Of a DNA stretch of 64,000 nucleotides, positions 8,145 through 19,000 are shown piece after piece (within the stretch, counting starts at the first letter, position 1; each line of letters begins with the position of its first letter). The DNA comes from Pseudoduganella lutea (lineage in GTDB: Bacteria > Pseudomonadota > Gammaproteobacteria > Burkholderiales > Burkholderiaceae_D): positions 4,588,001 through 4,652,000 of the forward strand of contig NZ_CP035913.1 of NCBI RefSeq assembly GCF_004209755.1. The letters run 5' to 3'. The notes under the pieces are model-generated. The model was not told where the DNA came from. It ran no database searches and worked only from the letters and a program-made list of their open reading frames with translations. The translations under genes were made by a program, and so were the position numbers.

Positions 8145-11100
8145 ACGGCAACACACGCCCTCTGCTGCCCGACTACGCGGAGCTGCAATGCTTGTCCCAC
8201 TACACTTTCCTGCGTGGAGCTTCCGCGCCGGAAGAACTGGTGGAGCGAGCCGCCACGCTCGGCTATCGCGCACTGGCAATCACGGACGAATGCACGCTTG
8301 CTGGAGTCGTGAAGGCGCATATCGCGGCCAAGGAACATGGTATGCGGCTGTTGATTGGCAGCCAAATGATAGTGACGCCGGAAGATGGTAGCGCGCCGTT
8401 CGAGCTGCTCGTACTGGCAATGAACCGAAACGGCTATGGCAATCTCAGCGAGCTGATTACAGTCGCGCGGCGTCGCGCCGAAAAAGGGCAATACCTAGTG
8501 CGGCCACGTGACATAGCAGCGCCGCCGGCGGATCTTGTCGAATTGCGCGGCCTGCCCGATTGCCAGCTGATCCTGCTACCGAGATACGGCGCACCCGTCG
8601 AGGAATTGGCCAAGCCTGCAGCCTGGTTGCTACAGCAGGCGCCCGGCCGTGCGCGCATAGCACTGACACTGCATTTTCGGACGAAGGATGATACTCACAA
8701 GGCAAACGTCTATGCGGTGGCCGAGCAATATGGCTTGCCGGTAGTTGCCACAGGTGACGTCGTGATGCACGTACGATCCTGCAAACCTCTGCAGGACACA
8801 ATGACAGCAATTCGCCACGGCATTCCCGTCGCAAAGTGTGGCTGGAAGCTTGCGCCCAACGCGGAACAGCATCTGCGATCACGCGTCCGCCTAGGCAATC
8901 TATATTCGCGTGCCGCGCTCGATGAAACTCTGCGCGTGGTAAGGCAATGCACGTTCTCGCTCGATGATCTGCGTTACGAATACCCACACGAGCTGGTACC
9001 CGAGGGGGAAACGGCAACCAGTTACCTGCGGCGCGAGGCATATCTTGGCGCTTACTGGCGATACCCCCAAGGCGTGCCGGCCAACGTACAGGACCTGCTC
9101 GAACGCGAGCTGGCTCTGATCGCGGAAATGCAGTATGAGAGTTATTTTCTCACGGTGTACGACATCGTGCGGTTTGCCCGGGCCAACAAGATCCTGTGCC
9201 AAGGCCGGGGCTCGGCCGCCAACAGCGCCGTGTGTTTCTGCCTCGGGGTCACGGAAGTCGATCCTGCCCGCGGCACGCTGCTCTTCGAACGTTTCATCTC
9301 GAAGGAACGTAACGAGCCGCCGGACATCGACATCGACTTCGAACACCAGCGCCGTGAGGAAGTGATCCAATACATCTACCGCAAATACGGGCGTGAGCGG
9401 GCGGCACTGACGGCTGTAGTGATCAGCTATCTGGCGAAGAGCGTGCTGCGTGATGTCGGTACCGCCCTTGGTGTCGACCTGTCGATCGTCGATGCGGTGG
9501 CCAAGGCGGGAAGCAGCTGGGCGCCGCGCGCCGAACTGCGTGCGCGCATGGTCAGCTGCGGCTTGGCACCGGATTCTCCGATCGCCGACAATTGGGCAAG
9601 CCTGGCAGAACGGATGATGCGCTTCCCACGCCACATGAGCCAGCACCCAGGCGGATTCGTGATCTCGCATAGCAAAATCTCGCGCATGGTCCCTGTGGAA
9701 AACGCATCGATGGCAGATCGCACCATTGTCCAATGGGACAAGGACGATTTGGATGCCGTAGGCCTGCTGAAAATCGACATCCTGGCACTTGGCATGCTGT
9801 CGGCGATTCGTCGCACGCTGGCCTTGGTCAGCGAGCGTCGCGGCCGGCCGTTCGAGCTCTCGGATGTACCGCACGAAGATTCCGCCACCTACGAGATGAT
9901 TTGTGAAGCCGATACCGTCGGCGTGTTCCAGATCGAGAGCAGAGCACAGATGTCGATGCTGCCACGATTACGACCGCGCACGTTTTATGACCTGGTCATT
10001 GAGGTGGCCATCATCCGGCCAGGCCCGATCCAGGGTGGCATGATCCATCCGTATCTGCGTCGACGCGAAGGCACTGACCCGATAATTTATCCGAGTGAAG
10101 AAATGGAGAGTGTACTGTCGCGCACCCTCGGTATTCCTATTTTTCAGGAACAGGTGATGCAGATTGCGATGATGGCAGCAGGCTTTACAGCTGGCCAAGC
10201 CGACGCTCTGCGCCGCGCGATGGCTGCCTGGAAGAAGCGGGGTGGATTGGAGCAATTCGAAGAAAAACTTATGTCCGGTATGGCCAACCGCGGCTACGAT
10301 GAGGAATTCGCCATGTCGATCATCGGTCAGATCAGAGGATTCGCGGAATATGGCTTCCCGGAATCGCATGCGGCGAGTTTCGCGTTGCTGGCATACGCAT
10401 CAAGCTGGCTGAAGTGTCACGAGCCGTCCGCATTCCTCGCAGCCCTGTTGAATAGCCAGCCTATGGGTTTCTACAGCGCCTCGCAACTAGTACAGGATGC
10501 GTGCCGCCACGGGGTACGGGTCCTGCCGGTAGATGTTGTCGTCAGCAGCTGGGAAGCGAGTCTGGAGCCGCCGCAGGACGAAAATCCCGCCGTGCGGTTG
10601 GGCCTGAACCAAATACGCGGTCTGGAGCGTGATGCGGCGTGGCGCATTGAGGAGGCGCGCTTGGTGCTGCCGTTCAACGACGTGCAAGACCTGGCCCTGC
10701 GCGCGAGCCTCACGCAGCGAGATCTCACGCTGCTGGCCAGCGCCGATGCGTTAGCAACACTGACAGGAAACCGCCGCGAAGCCATGTGGATCGCCGCCGG
10801 TAGCGCTCCGGGTAAAGGTATCTTGCGCGCTGCAGCGATCGAGGAGCAGCACCTACAGCTTCCAGCACCTAGCCAAGCCGAAAACGTCCTCGCAGATTAC
10901 CGCCATGTTGGTCTCACCTTGGGTGCGCATCCGCTGACTTTTCTGCGCGAACGCCTGCACCGTCAACGGTTCATCACTGCCGAAAATTTGCAGCACTTCC
11001 AGAATGGGCAGTTGGCTCGCGGTTGCGGCATTGTGACAGTAAGACAGCGGCCAGGGACAGCCAAAGGTGTTGTGTTCCTCACGCTGGAAGACGAGACCGG

Positions 11101-11290
11101 AAACATCAACGTGATCGTTTGGGCCAGTCTCGTGGAACAGCAGCGTCGAGAAGTGATGAGCGCCGCTTTGCTGGGTGTGTACGGGCAATGGCAGTGTCAG
11201 AACAATGTTCGCCATCTGGTAGCCAAGCGGTTAGTCGACCTGTCGCATTTACTAGGAGAGCTAGAAACGAAGAGCCGAGATTTTCACTAA
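8141..11290 (+). CDS. dnaE2: DnaE2/ImuC error-prone DNA polymerase III alpha (island copy)
   Basis: About 1,049 residues from TTG 8141, which overlaps the imuB stop (TTGA) and has an AAGG site 9 nt upstream; a GTG at 8117 is an alternative. DnaE2 is the polymerase of the ImuABC mutasome. Seen in order: an N-terminal PHP-type domain (YAELQCLSHYTFLRGAS), the palm with PPDIDIDFEH near residue 395 carrying catalytic Asp residues, fingers and helix-hairpin-helix parts, and a C-terminal OB fold (ARGCGIVTVRQRPGTAKG). Length is normal for DnaE2, shorter than replicative DnaE. Composition is moderate in GC, unlike the second dnaE2 at 49.9 kb. Confidence 0.9.
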   Translation: MNGNTRPLLPDYAELQCLSHYTFLRGASAPEELVERAATLGYRALAITDECTLAGVVKAHIAAKEHGMRLLIGSQMIVTPEDGSAPFELLVLAMNRNGYGNLSELITVARRRAEKGQYLVRPRDIAAPPADLVELRGLPDCQLILLPRYGAPVEELAKPAAWLLQQAPGRARIALTLHFRTKDDTHKANVYAVAEQYGLPVVATGDVVMHVRSCKPLQDTMTAIRHGIPVAKCGWKLAPNAEQHLRSRVRLGNLYSRAALDETLRVVRQCTFSLDDLRYEYPHELVPEGETATSYLRREAYLGAYWRYPQGVPANVQDLLERELALIAEMQYESYFLTVYDIVRFARANKILCQGRGSAANSAVCFCLGVTEVDPARGTLLFERFISKERNEPPDIDIDFEHQRREEVIQYIYRKYGRERAALTAVVISYLAKSVLRDVGTALGVDLSIVDAVAKAGSSWAPRAELRARMVSCGLAPDSPIADNWASLAERMMRFPRHMSQHPGGFVISHSKISRMVPVENASMADRTIVQWDKDDLDAVGLLKIDILALGMLSAIRRTLALVSERRGRPFELSDVPHEDSATYEMICEADTVGVFQIESRAQMSMLPRLRPRTFYDLVIEVAIIRPGPIQGGMIHPYLRRREGTDPIIYPSEEMESVLSRTLGIPIFQEQVMQIAMMAAGFTAGQADALRRAMAAWKKRGGLEQFEEKLMSGMANRGYDEEFAMSIIGQIRGFAEYGFPESHAASFALLAYASSWLKCHEPSAFLAALLNSQPMGFYSASQLVQDACRHGVRVLPVDVVVSSWEASLEPPQDENPAVRLGLNQIRGLERDAAWRIEEARLVLPFNDVQDLALRASLTQRDLTLLASADALATLTGNRREAMWIAAGSAPGKGILRAAAIEEQHLQLPAPSQAENVLADYRHVGLTLGAHPLTFLRERLHRQRFITAENLQHFQNGQLARGCGIVTVRQRPGTAKGVVFLTLEDETGNINVIVWASLVEQQRREVMSAALLGVYGQWQCQNNVRHLVAKRLVDLSHLLGELETKSRDFH

Positions 11291-11366
11291 TCGCATGCAC
11301 AATCATTTAGGTCTAGATCTTGCTGCATTGGCTATCTCATTTGGGCCTAGCCATAACCGCCATACC

Positions 11367-14300
11367 TTATCTGTTCTCCCGGAGTGCTTCCAACTGTTCC
11401 TTTCTGGGCCGGAGCAGATCAGTCTTCTGACCGAATGGCTTTAAGCTTCCGCCATCAATGGTGAACACAGTAGTGTGATGGAGGCGGCCACCAAACCCAT
11501 CGCCGCCCCCCAGGCCCTGACCCGCATATACGTTCTTCTCCCCGGCGAGAATCCACACCGGTTCGAGCCCGGCTCGGGCGAGGCGTTCCAAAAAGTAGTC
11601 GCGCGAGACCACGCCTGCTCCGGCACCACGCGTGTGCAGGGAGGGATCTTGCCACCTAAGAACTCCTGCAGCGTCAACGTACTCCGGCCTTTTTCCGCTA
11701 CGGAGCCGCAGGTCAAGAAGCTTCATGGCGGCTGCAGACGGAAGGTGGAGCGTGAACGACTCCTCGAGAGAATTGTCCTCGGTATTGCCTTCGGCGCTAA
11801 GATATTCGACTATGCCTGCATAGGGAGTGGCAATCCCGATGGAGGTGTTCTTCGAGAGACGAATTTCCTTCCCATCGCGCCAGCCGTGCTCGCCCAAGAA
11901 GGTTTCCAGTTGCCCTTCGCCAGACAGTCTTGACGCGTCCGTACGCTGCTCGCTTAGCAGGTCCGTGGCCAATGCGGTGCCGGCACCCAGGCGAGTGACC
12001 AAGCACGTGATGCGGGACCAAGCCTCTGCGTGGTTGCGCCGCCTCTGGCCCGGTACTTCCCAATGGCGAGAGCTGTGTACGACAAACCACTGATGACTGT
12101 CGGAGCTAGCTACTTCAATCTCTTCGGGACCGTTGCACAGGTCACTCTCCACCTCAACCCAGGAACGGAGCAGCTCCGTGTCACCGAACGGCAGTCGCGG
12201 GGAGGAGGGCGTCCACCAAGTAACGGGAGTCGAGGCCCAATTTGACTCTTGCGTGCTGCGTATAAGCAGCGACGGATCAATATCCTTTTTCATGTCCCGG
12301 CCGCTGGGGCCGTACTCGAAGCCCCGCAGTTTGCCATCGTTTTCGTAGGAGGATATAGCGAGATTGTCGGTTAATCGGGCCGTAGCCTCCGCAAGTGCGA
12401 TGTGCTGGTATTTCTTCCCTATTCTCTCCACTCGGTGCTTGCCCATGCGCTCGCGATCGATGTGGGGGCCTTTATCGAACCTCTCGAAGAGCTCCTCGGT
12501 CCACCCCATCGTATGTGCACGAGCACATATCCAGCGTCTGATGGGTGCGTGGTCGAACTCGGGCGGACGCCTGTCATCGTCGTCCATCCGGGTTGCCTCG
12601 AGCAAGTGATCCTCGGCGAAACCGCAATACTCAGCAAGCATCTCAGGGGCGAGTTGGTCCTTGAACACTATGTTCGCTTGCGCCAGCTCTTTCCATAGCC
12701 GCGGCGACTGGTCTTTCTCCTTTTCGATGAACCAACCTCGTCCAGGTCGTTGGCGGTAGTTCAAGCTCGCGCGAAGCAGGGCCGAGTAAGCGTGAAGTTG
12801 CGCTGCCGTCGCCTTTACCTTGAAGTCGGTTTCCCAGCGCTCATAAAGCTGCCGAGCGGTCTGCCCGGCGAGCGACCGCGGCAGTCTCATAATGTCATGC
12901 AACCATGCGCGTAAGGTGTAGTTACCAAAGTCCCCGTGTTCTTCGGTCGACGAGAAAATGGAATCACCGTAGCCCCTCTTGCGGTATGCCTCGAGGTCTT
13001 CATCGGTCACTGGCTCCAAAGGCCAAGGCGAAGTGAACTTGGCTTTGGCGACTTCAATGTCGGCATCCGGAGGCAATTGACCAGCAGTTCGGGCGTACAG
13101 CAGCGCACCCAGCGCATAGTCGCGTGCTAGCAGATGAAGAGGCGGTGTGCGCTCCCCGGCGAAGTAATTTCTCCAAACTGCTGACGCAACGGCTGTGCAT
13201 CCGGCGCGGTCTATCCCCTGCATTACGGCCCCGTAACATGCGGCCAGCAAGCGCTCAGAGATGTATGGATCGTCGACTAGGCTAAACTTGTCGAGCAGGG
13301 CGGCGGCAACTTTGAGGTTGGCGGACAGCAGATTTACCAGGGCTTTCGTAGCACGATCCCGCACGGCGCGGTTGCTGGTGGACAGAAACCATGTCAGCGT
13401 GACGGCAGCCAGCCATAGGCGTTGCTCGTCCACTTCACCAGCGTCCACCTCCCATGCCCACTCAATGAGAGATTCAACCGCACCTCCCTCACTCAAGTTG
13501 TCTTCCGCGAGGAAGACCGACCAGACAGCGTCCCGTTGGGGCATAGGACGCTGCCAGAGACCATGGTGCAGCCATTCGGCATTGAATTGATTCTCCAGCT
13601 CGGTACAAACTAGCAGCAGCAGACCATAAGGAGATTGGTCGGTGAGCTTGCAAAGCGTGAACACCCAATCGACCGTCCGCTGCGTGAACGCTTTGGGAGC
13701 CCGCCAAGCCAGGGAGTTTACAAACGCGTCGGCAAGCGACGGGTCGTCAATTGCATCCTTGGGCAGCACATCGAACAGTTCGTACCCGAACTGCTCGGGG
13801 AACTGGACCGCAAGCGCCTCGATGACTCCGGCATAGCGCCAAGATGCATTGGGGCAAAAGTAGGCCGCTAGAGGCTTCTGTCGGATTGAGCCCTGCAGGT
13901 CGGCGGGTTCAATTTGCGCGATGATGCGCTCGGCACGCAGATGGTCCGACAGCCGCTCGAACGTGAACCTAATGGTTTCGACAATCCCGTCCTCGTGGCG
14001 CTCGGCTTCCTGCGTAAGCACGCCTTCTGAAAGGAACGCCGACAGAAGGCTCCTGTCCACTCTGCCTCCTGAATTGTAGAAGCGCTCGAACAGTTCATTC
14101 GCCGCATCGAGTGTCAGACTGCCAAAGTCGCCGTACTTAGCACAAGCATCAAGGAAGCCGTCGAGCGCCTTGCGTGCAATCTTCTGCTGGGGAATAAGCC
14201 GCAGCCCGTTTTCCACCTTATTGGCAACCGCCGACAGGTAGAAGTTGAAAATAGCAGTAATTCCTTCCAGGCCTTTCGGAAGTTGCTTGAGGTTTTCCGC

Positions 14301-15848
14301 GTCGAGATATACGCAGCACGTTCGAAGGAAAAGTGGATTTTCAAACTCATGAGCCAGATTTGGCGAGCTGGGCCGTGCGATGCCACGCCGGTCGAGGTAT
14401 GCCTTGGCAGCAGCACCGGCACGACCCGCGAAGCCGTGGTGAACCAGATGCTCGAGGCCTTTTAACGGAAGGTATTGTAGGTACGTGTCGCGCACGGTTA
14501 ATACCAGGACCAAGCGTGGGAAGCGCTGTATTTGTGCAATGAACCCTTGCAGGCGTGTCTCCCACAGGTCAACCCCGTGCCTTTCGTTCAGGGCGTCAAT
14601 TGCAAGCACCGCCCGGCAGCCTGCGGCCTCTGCCGCAGCGTCTAGAGCTCCCAAGAACTCGTTAGTGCTAATCTGGGCCAGGTCCAGTTGCCCGCGAATC
14701 TGTTCCCAAGGGTCGGCCTCGGTCAGGGTTCCGGTTAGCACTAAGACGAAGGGGCGTGCCAACTCAAGCTGCTTTGCTCCGAAGTCGGCCACCAGATGCG
14801 ACTTGCCGATGCCGGCTTGTCCAGAGATGACTAGCTCCCGCTTATTCGCCAGCCGCCAATGCATGTTTGCGAGCTCGCGGCGGATGTGGTCTACCGAGGA
14901 ATACAGATCGAACAGGTCTCTGCGAGCACTGGCACCGTCCTTCTCGGCGACTTTGTCTTGAAGCTCGGTCAGCGCACTCCAGATGCTCTGAATGACAGCT
15001 GCCGACAGTGTGGCCCAAGCGTCCAAAGGAAGATCGACATCCAACGTAGCAGGTGAACCCGTCAGGGTATCGAGCAGCAGTTCGCAGGCGTGCTTTATCC
15101 GGTCAACAGCGAACGTCAAGCCATGCGGCGCCAAAGTGCGCGCTGCTCCGTCTAGGCGGTACGTGACTTCTGCGGCCCAGGCGGCCGGCTCTATCAGCAG
15201 TTCCGGAGCACGCGAAAGCGCTTGCAAGGCTTGTTGGATAGGTAAGTCCACATGGCTTTCAGGGCTGTAGCGTTCGCCGAGATTGCGGCGCGGAACCTCG
15301 AATTTTTCGCAGAACCAAGCCGAGCTGAAGCGGACGGTATCAAACCAGTAGCGGGCTCGTCCTGAATAGGCCGGGGTGTCGCGCCCGAGCCGCTCCGTGA
15401 TACTTGACGCACTCCAGAGCTCGATTTCCAAGATGCGGCCCTGCGTGGCAGCAGTCTTGATGCTCTCATCGCGCCATTTCTCGTACCGCTGCACCTGACT
15501 AAGCTTCCTGCCCGAGCGGTTGTCTTGGAGGTCAATAGGCAGGCAGACAATGAACCTCTTCAGTTGCGGATGGGCGGCCATCGCGCGTTGCAAGGAGTCG
15601 GCAAGATCTCTGATCTGGTCCGAGTCGAACCCGTTCATGAAGTACTTGGCTTGCCAACCAACTTCGCGCCCGTCCGCGTACGTACGGTAGCACTCCAGTC
15701 CCTGATCTGCCCCCGGGCCTTTCCGAATAAACCGTGAACCCTCTGCAAGGGCCTCCAAGGCAGCCAACTGGCAGCAGAGCTCTTCGAAGCCGCCCATCTG
15801 GGTACTCCGGTGCTCTCGAATGTTATTGAAATCTATGCGCAACGACAA
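11367..15848 (-). CDS. avs4: Avs4-like STAND NTPase with Mrr-type nuclease domain
   Basis: About 1,493 residues from TTG 15848, chosen because AGAGG lies 5 nt upstream and the product then begins SLRIDFNNIREHRST before GFEELCCQLA; the frame stays open to 16088 without a better start. The N-terminal domain (about 17-130) looks like an Mrr/PD-(D/E)xK nuclease: GADQGLE (Asp48, Glu52) and WQAKYF (Gln66, Lys68). The STAND NTPase follows, with Walker A GQAGIGKS (343-350), Walker B VLAIDALNE (Asp418) and the LTVRDTYLQYL sensor. A long helical C-terminal region fills the rest. This order and length match type 4 AVAST, which senses a phage portal protein and then cuts DNA; that role is inferred from the family. 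Divergent from another STAND gene. Confidence 0.7.
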   Translation of the reverse strand: MSLRIDFNNIREHRSTQMGGFEELCCQLAALEALAEGSRFIRKGPGADQGLECYRTYADGREVGWQAKYFMNGFDSDQIRDLADSLQRAMAAHPQLKRFIVCLPIDLQDNRSGRKLSQVQRYEKWRDESIKTAATQGRILEIELWSASSITERLGRDTPAYSGRARYWFDTVRFSSAWFCEKFEVPRRNLGERYSPESHVDLPIQQALQALSRAPELLIEPAAWAAEVTYRLDGAARTLAPHGLTFAVDRIKHACELLLDTLTGSPATLDVDLPLDAWATLSAAVIQSIWSALTELQDKVAEKDGASARRDLFDLYSSVDHIRRELANMHWRLANKRELVISGQAGIGKSHLVADFGAKQLELARPFVLVLTGTLTEADPWEQIRGQLDLAQISTNEFLGALDAAAEAAGCRAVLAIDALNERHGVDLWETRLQGFIAQIQRFPRLVLVLTVRDTYLQYLPLKGLEHLVHHGFAGRAGAAAKAYLDRRGIARPSSPNLAHEFENPLFLRTCCVYLDAENLKQLPKGLEGITAIFNFYLSAVANKVENGLRLIPQQKIARKALDGFLDACAKYGDFGSLTLDAANELFERFYNSGGRVDRSLLSAFLSEGVLTQEAERHEDGIVETIRFTFERLSDHLRAERIIAQIEPADLQGSIRQKPLAAYFCPNASWRYAGVIEALAVQFPEQFGYELFDVLPKDAIDDPSLADAFVNSLAWRAPKAFTQRTVDWVFTLCKLTDQSPYGLLLLVCTELENQFNAEWLHHGLWQRPMPQRDAVWSVFLAEDNLSEGGAVESLIEWAWEVDAGEVDEQRLWLAAVTLTWFLSTSNRAVRDRATKALVNLLSANLKVAAALLDKFSLVDDPYISERLLAACYGAVMQGIDRAGCTAVASAVWRNYFAGERTPPLHLLARDYALGALLYARTAGQLPPDADIEVAKAKFTSPWPLEPVTDEDLEAYRKRGYGDSIFSSTEEHGDFGNYTLRAWLHDIMRLPRSLAGQTARQLYERWETDFKVKATAAQLHAYSALLRASLNYRQRPGRGWFIEKEKDQSPRLWKELAQANIVFKDQLAPEMLAEYCGFAEDHLLEATRMDDDDRRPPEFDHAPIRRWICARAHTMGWTEELFERFDKGPHIDRERMGKHRVERIGKKYQHIALAEATARLTDNLAISSYENDGKLRGFEYGPSGRDMKKDIDPSLLIRSTQESNWASTPVTWWTPSSPRLPFGDTELLRSWVEVESDLCNGPEEIEVASSDSHQWFVVHSSRHWEVPGQRRRNHAEAWSRITCLVTRLGAGTALATDLLSEQRTDASRLSGEGQLETFLGEHGWRDGKEIRLSKNTSIGIATPYAGIVEYLSAEGNTEDNSLEESFTLHLPSAAAMKLLDLRLRSGKRPEYVDAAGVLRWQDPSLHTRGAGAGVVSRDYFLERLARAGLEPVWILAGEKNVYAGQGLGGGDGFGGRLHHTTVFTIDGGSLKPFGQKTDLLRPRKEQLEALRENR

Positions 15849-16091
15849 CTTAACCTCTGATGTGTGACATCTGCTCCGACCAAGGCTGGGAGCGGCGATA
15901 GCTGGATACTTTAGCAGATGTGATGCACATCGGCACAATGGCTTGTCGAACAGGAAAAAACGCGCCAGCGAATGCAAGGAATTGTGCGCTTGGCGTGCCA
16001 GACGCCTACTCTTAAAAATGGCCTCTGCACGGCCCACTTCAGTAGGCATTTCTGTCCTATGATTAGACCTCCCAAACTCAAGTGCCAAGGT
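15849..16091. promoter_or_regulatory. Divergent promoter region between the two STAND genes, with two palindromes
   Basis: The intergenic DNA contains two related palindromes: GATGT-GTG-ACATC at 15859-15871 and GATGT-GATGC-ACATC at 15917-15931, about 59 bp apart centre to centre. The first lies directly upstream of the presumed AGAGG ribosome-binding site of the minus-strand gene. Repeated half-sites of this kind are typical of operators for a dimeric repressor, but no regulator gene is present nearby. No LexA-type CTGT-N8-ACAG site was seen here. Confidence 0.4.
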
Positions 16092-19000
16092 ATGACTTCA
16101 AGCAAAAAGTCAAATACACTGATTGATGTCGCAAATGCTCAACAGCTACTGCCGGCAGAAGGCGAGCGTCGGGCGATGCGCGGCTATATGGGACAGTATG
16201 AAAGGGCCGGCGCAGCCATTTACGCCGAGTTGGAGCGTGGTCAGCTTTTGTGGATTGGCATCGCCGATCGCAGTGCCGGTATCGTTGACGATCTTGTGCT
16301 CGGATTCGACGGGCTAGTAGTAGGTCACCAATTCAAGACGGCCAAGTTTCCTGGTACGTTTACCGTAGGTACACTCTTTACCGGATCCGATGGTTTGCTA
16401 CAGCCGCTCGTTAACGCCTGGAAGTGTTTACGAGAAGCTGCGCAAGGCTCTCGCGTGGAGATTCGCTTAATTGTGAATGACTATCCGTCAACTAATGACA
16501 AGCCCGGTGATGCCACTCCCGCACATAGCGCCGCCTTTTTGGATGAATTTGAGCGATTCAATAAGCGCTCCCTACACGAATGGCGGACCTCCAGTTGGAG
16601 TCGTCTAATTGAATTGCTATATAAAGCCTCAGGTTTAAATAACGATGACTTTGAGCAATTCTTGCACGCCTTACGCGTAATACATGGTGCAGCGGCAGAC
16701 TTTGTGCACTTTCACAAACTCAGCACTGAACAGGCGCGACTAGCAGCAGAGATCGCAAATGCGCTGCCCAGGCTGGTAGCTGATCCGCGGGATAAGGATA
16801 GGTGGTCTCGAGAGGAACTCCTGCGAGAACTTGGTTGGACAGATCCAGCCAAGACTCGTTATCTTCATCGATTCCCCGTCGGAATTTACGTACAGCGCAA
16901 TCGAGAAACAGAGCTCTCTCTGCTTCAAGCACTACGTGCCGTGGACCAAGGCTATGTTGCACTTGTTGGGCCACCGGGCTCTGGCAAATCCACATTGCTG
17001 GAAATGGCATTAGCTACCGAGCCTAACGTCCGGATTGTACGCTATCTAGCATTTATGCCAGGTTCCGCGCAAGGCATTGGTCGCGGGGAGGCGGATGGTT
17101 TCCTAGAAGACGTCGGCGCGCAAATGCGCAATAGCGGCTTGTTTGGTCTGCGTCTTCGAGACAACTCCCAACATGAAAGACGCGAACAGTTCGGTGCGCT
17201 GTTGAGACAAGCCGGTGAACGCTATGAGCGCGATGGGATCCGCACGATAATCGTAGTCGATGGACTCGATCATGTGCCGCGGGAGGAGCGGCCGACGCAT
17301 TCGCTGCTGGCCGAACTGCCACTTCCTCCTGCTATCCCTGTAGGTGTAGTGTTCGTGCTTGGTACTCAACGCTTAGATCTTGCTCACTTGAAGCCAGCAG
17401 TACAGGATCAGGCGGCAAAAGGCAACCGGCTTGTGGAGATGCGACCACTGGGACGTGATGCTGTGATGAGAATGGCAAATGCGCTCGGCCTTGATCCTGC
17501 TGTATCACGCCAGCGCTTGAATGAGCTCAGCCATGGGCATCCTCTGGCGACACGGTATCTGATCCAGGCGTTGTTACGCGCTGACGAACCCACTCGCGCA
17601 AATTTGCTTGCCGGCGGCTTGGCATTCGACGGGGACATCGAATCGGTATATGCGTCGGCTTGGCGAGAGATTGCAAACGACCCTGATGCCATGCACGTGC
17701 TAGGGTTCATTGCTCGGGCTGAGGCACCCATGCCTTTGACACTGCTCGCTACGATCGTAGATGAACAAGCGATCGAACGCGCACTATCGACGGCGCACCA
17801 TCTGCTACGGGGAATGCCTAAGGGTTGGAGCGTTTTCCACAACAGCTTCCGTTTATTCATACTCTCCAAGCCACGTATGCGTCTCGGAGCCGTTGATCTC
17901 ACTTACCCCCAGCGCGTATACCGCGAGCTTGCTCAATTGGCGCGCGATGTTCCAGTGGACTCACCGCAGTGCTGGCTGGAGTTACGATACCGCGCGCGTG
18001 CGGACGACAAAGAAGAAGTACTAACGCTGGCTACTCCTGAGCGCTTTCGTCTTCAACTGGCCCAAGGACGTGGTGTGTCCGAGATCGAGTCAGACATACG
18101 TCTAGCTCTACTTGCGGTCCGCGCTACTCACGATACTACTATTCTCACACGGCTACTTTTGTGCCGAGACGAGGTAGCCCGGCGAACGATCGCACTGGAC
18201 AACGCAGACAAATTGCCGGTTGCTATGTTAGCAATAGGAGATGTGGATGCTGCCTATGCATTCACCAAAGAATTTCCCACCATGGGTTATGAAGTGGTGG
18301 ACGCGCTCTTGCAGCAAGGTGAGCCAGACCGCGCGAAGGAATTGTTCGAACACCTCGAACCGCTAGCGCAGCTTCAGGCGCCCTGGTTCCAGCATCACGG
18401 CCAAGAACACAACGTCCGGGAATTCGAGAGATGGGCAGGAAGAGTTTTTCACTTTCGTGACTTTGAGCAGATCCGACAGGCAATCGATTACCTTGCCGTC
18501 GAAGGAATGCCGAACATCCACAACGGCAAGGCTGAAGAAACAGCCGCCTTCGTGCGTCATAGGCTTCGACTTGGGGTTGCCAAAGCAATCTTCAGGCAGC
18601 AGGACAGCATTGACCTTCATGAAATCTGCGATCAGCTTAATCTTGGAAAAGTAGAGCTCCCCGACCTGCTCGTGCAGGCCGGGTTCGCGGCCCGTGACCG
18701 TGGCGATGACACACAAGCACACACACTATTCTCTGCCGCCGCTGAGATGCCTGGCTTTGACGATGTTCCGAATGGATGGCGTCGATCCATCGCCCTATTC
18801 GCAGCGAACTCCGGACGCCAGGACGTCGCTATGGCCTTATTCGACAAACTCGTCGCTCCAGCGATTGCAATGGTGGATAACGACATACATGTCCGTCTTG
18901 GCGATCTCACATGTGCTGTCCTGGAGCATACCCAGCTTTGCATAATGCTCGGCAAGCCACTTGCAACGACTACGCCCTCCAAGCACGTGATGTTGCGGCC

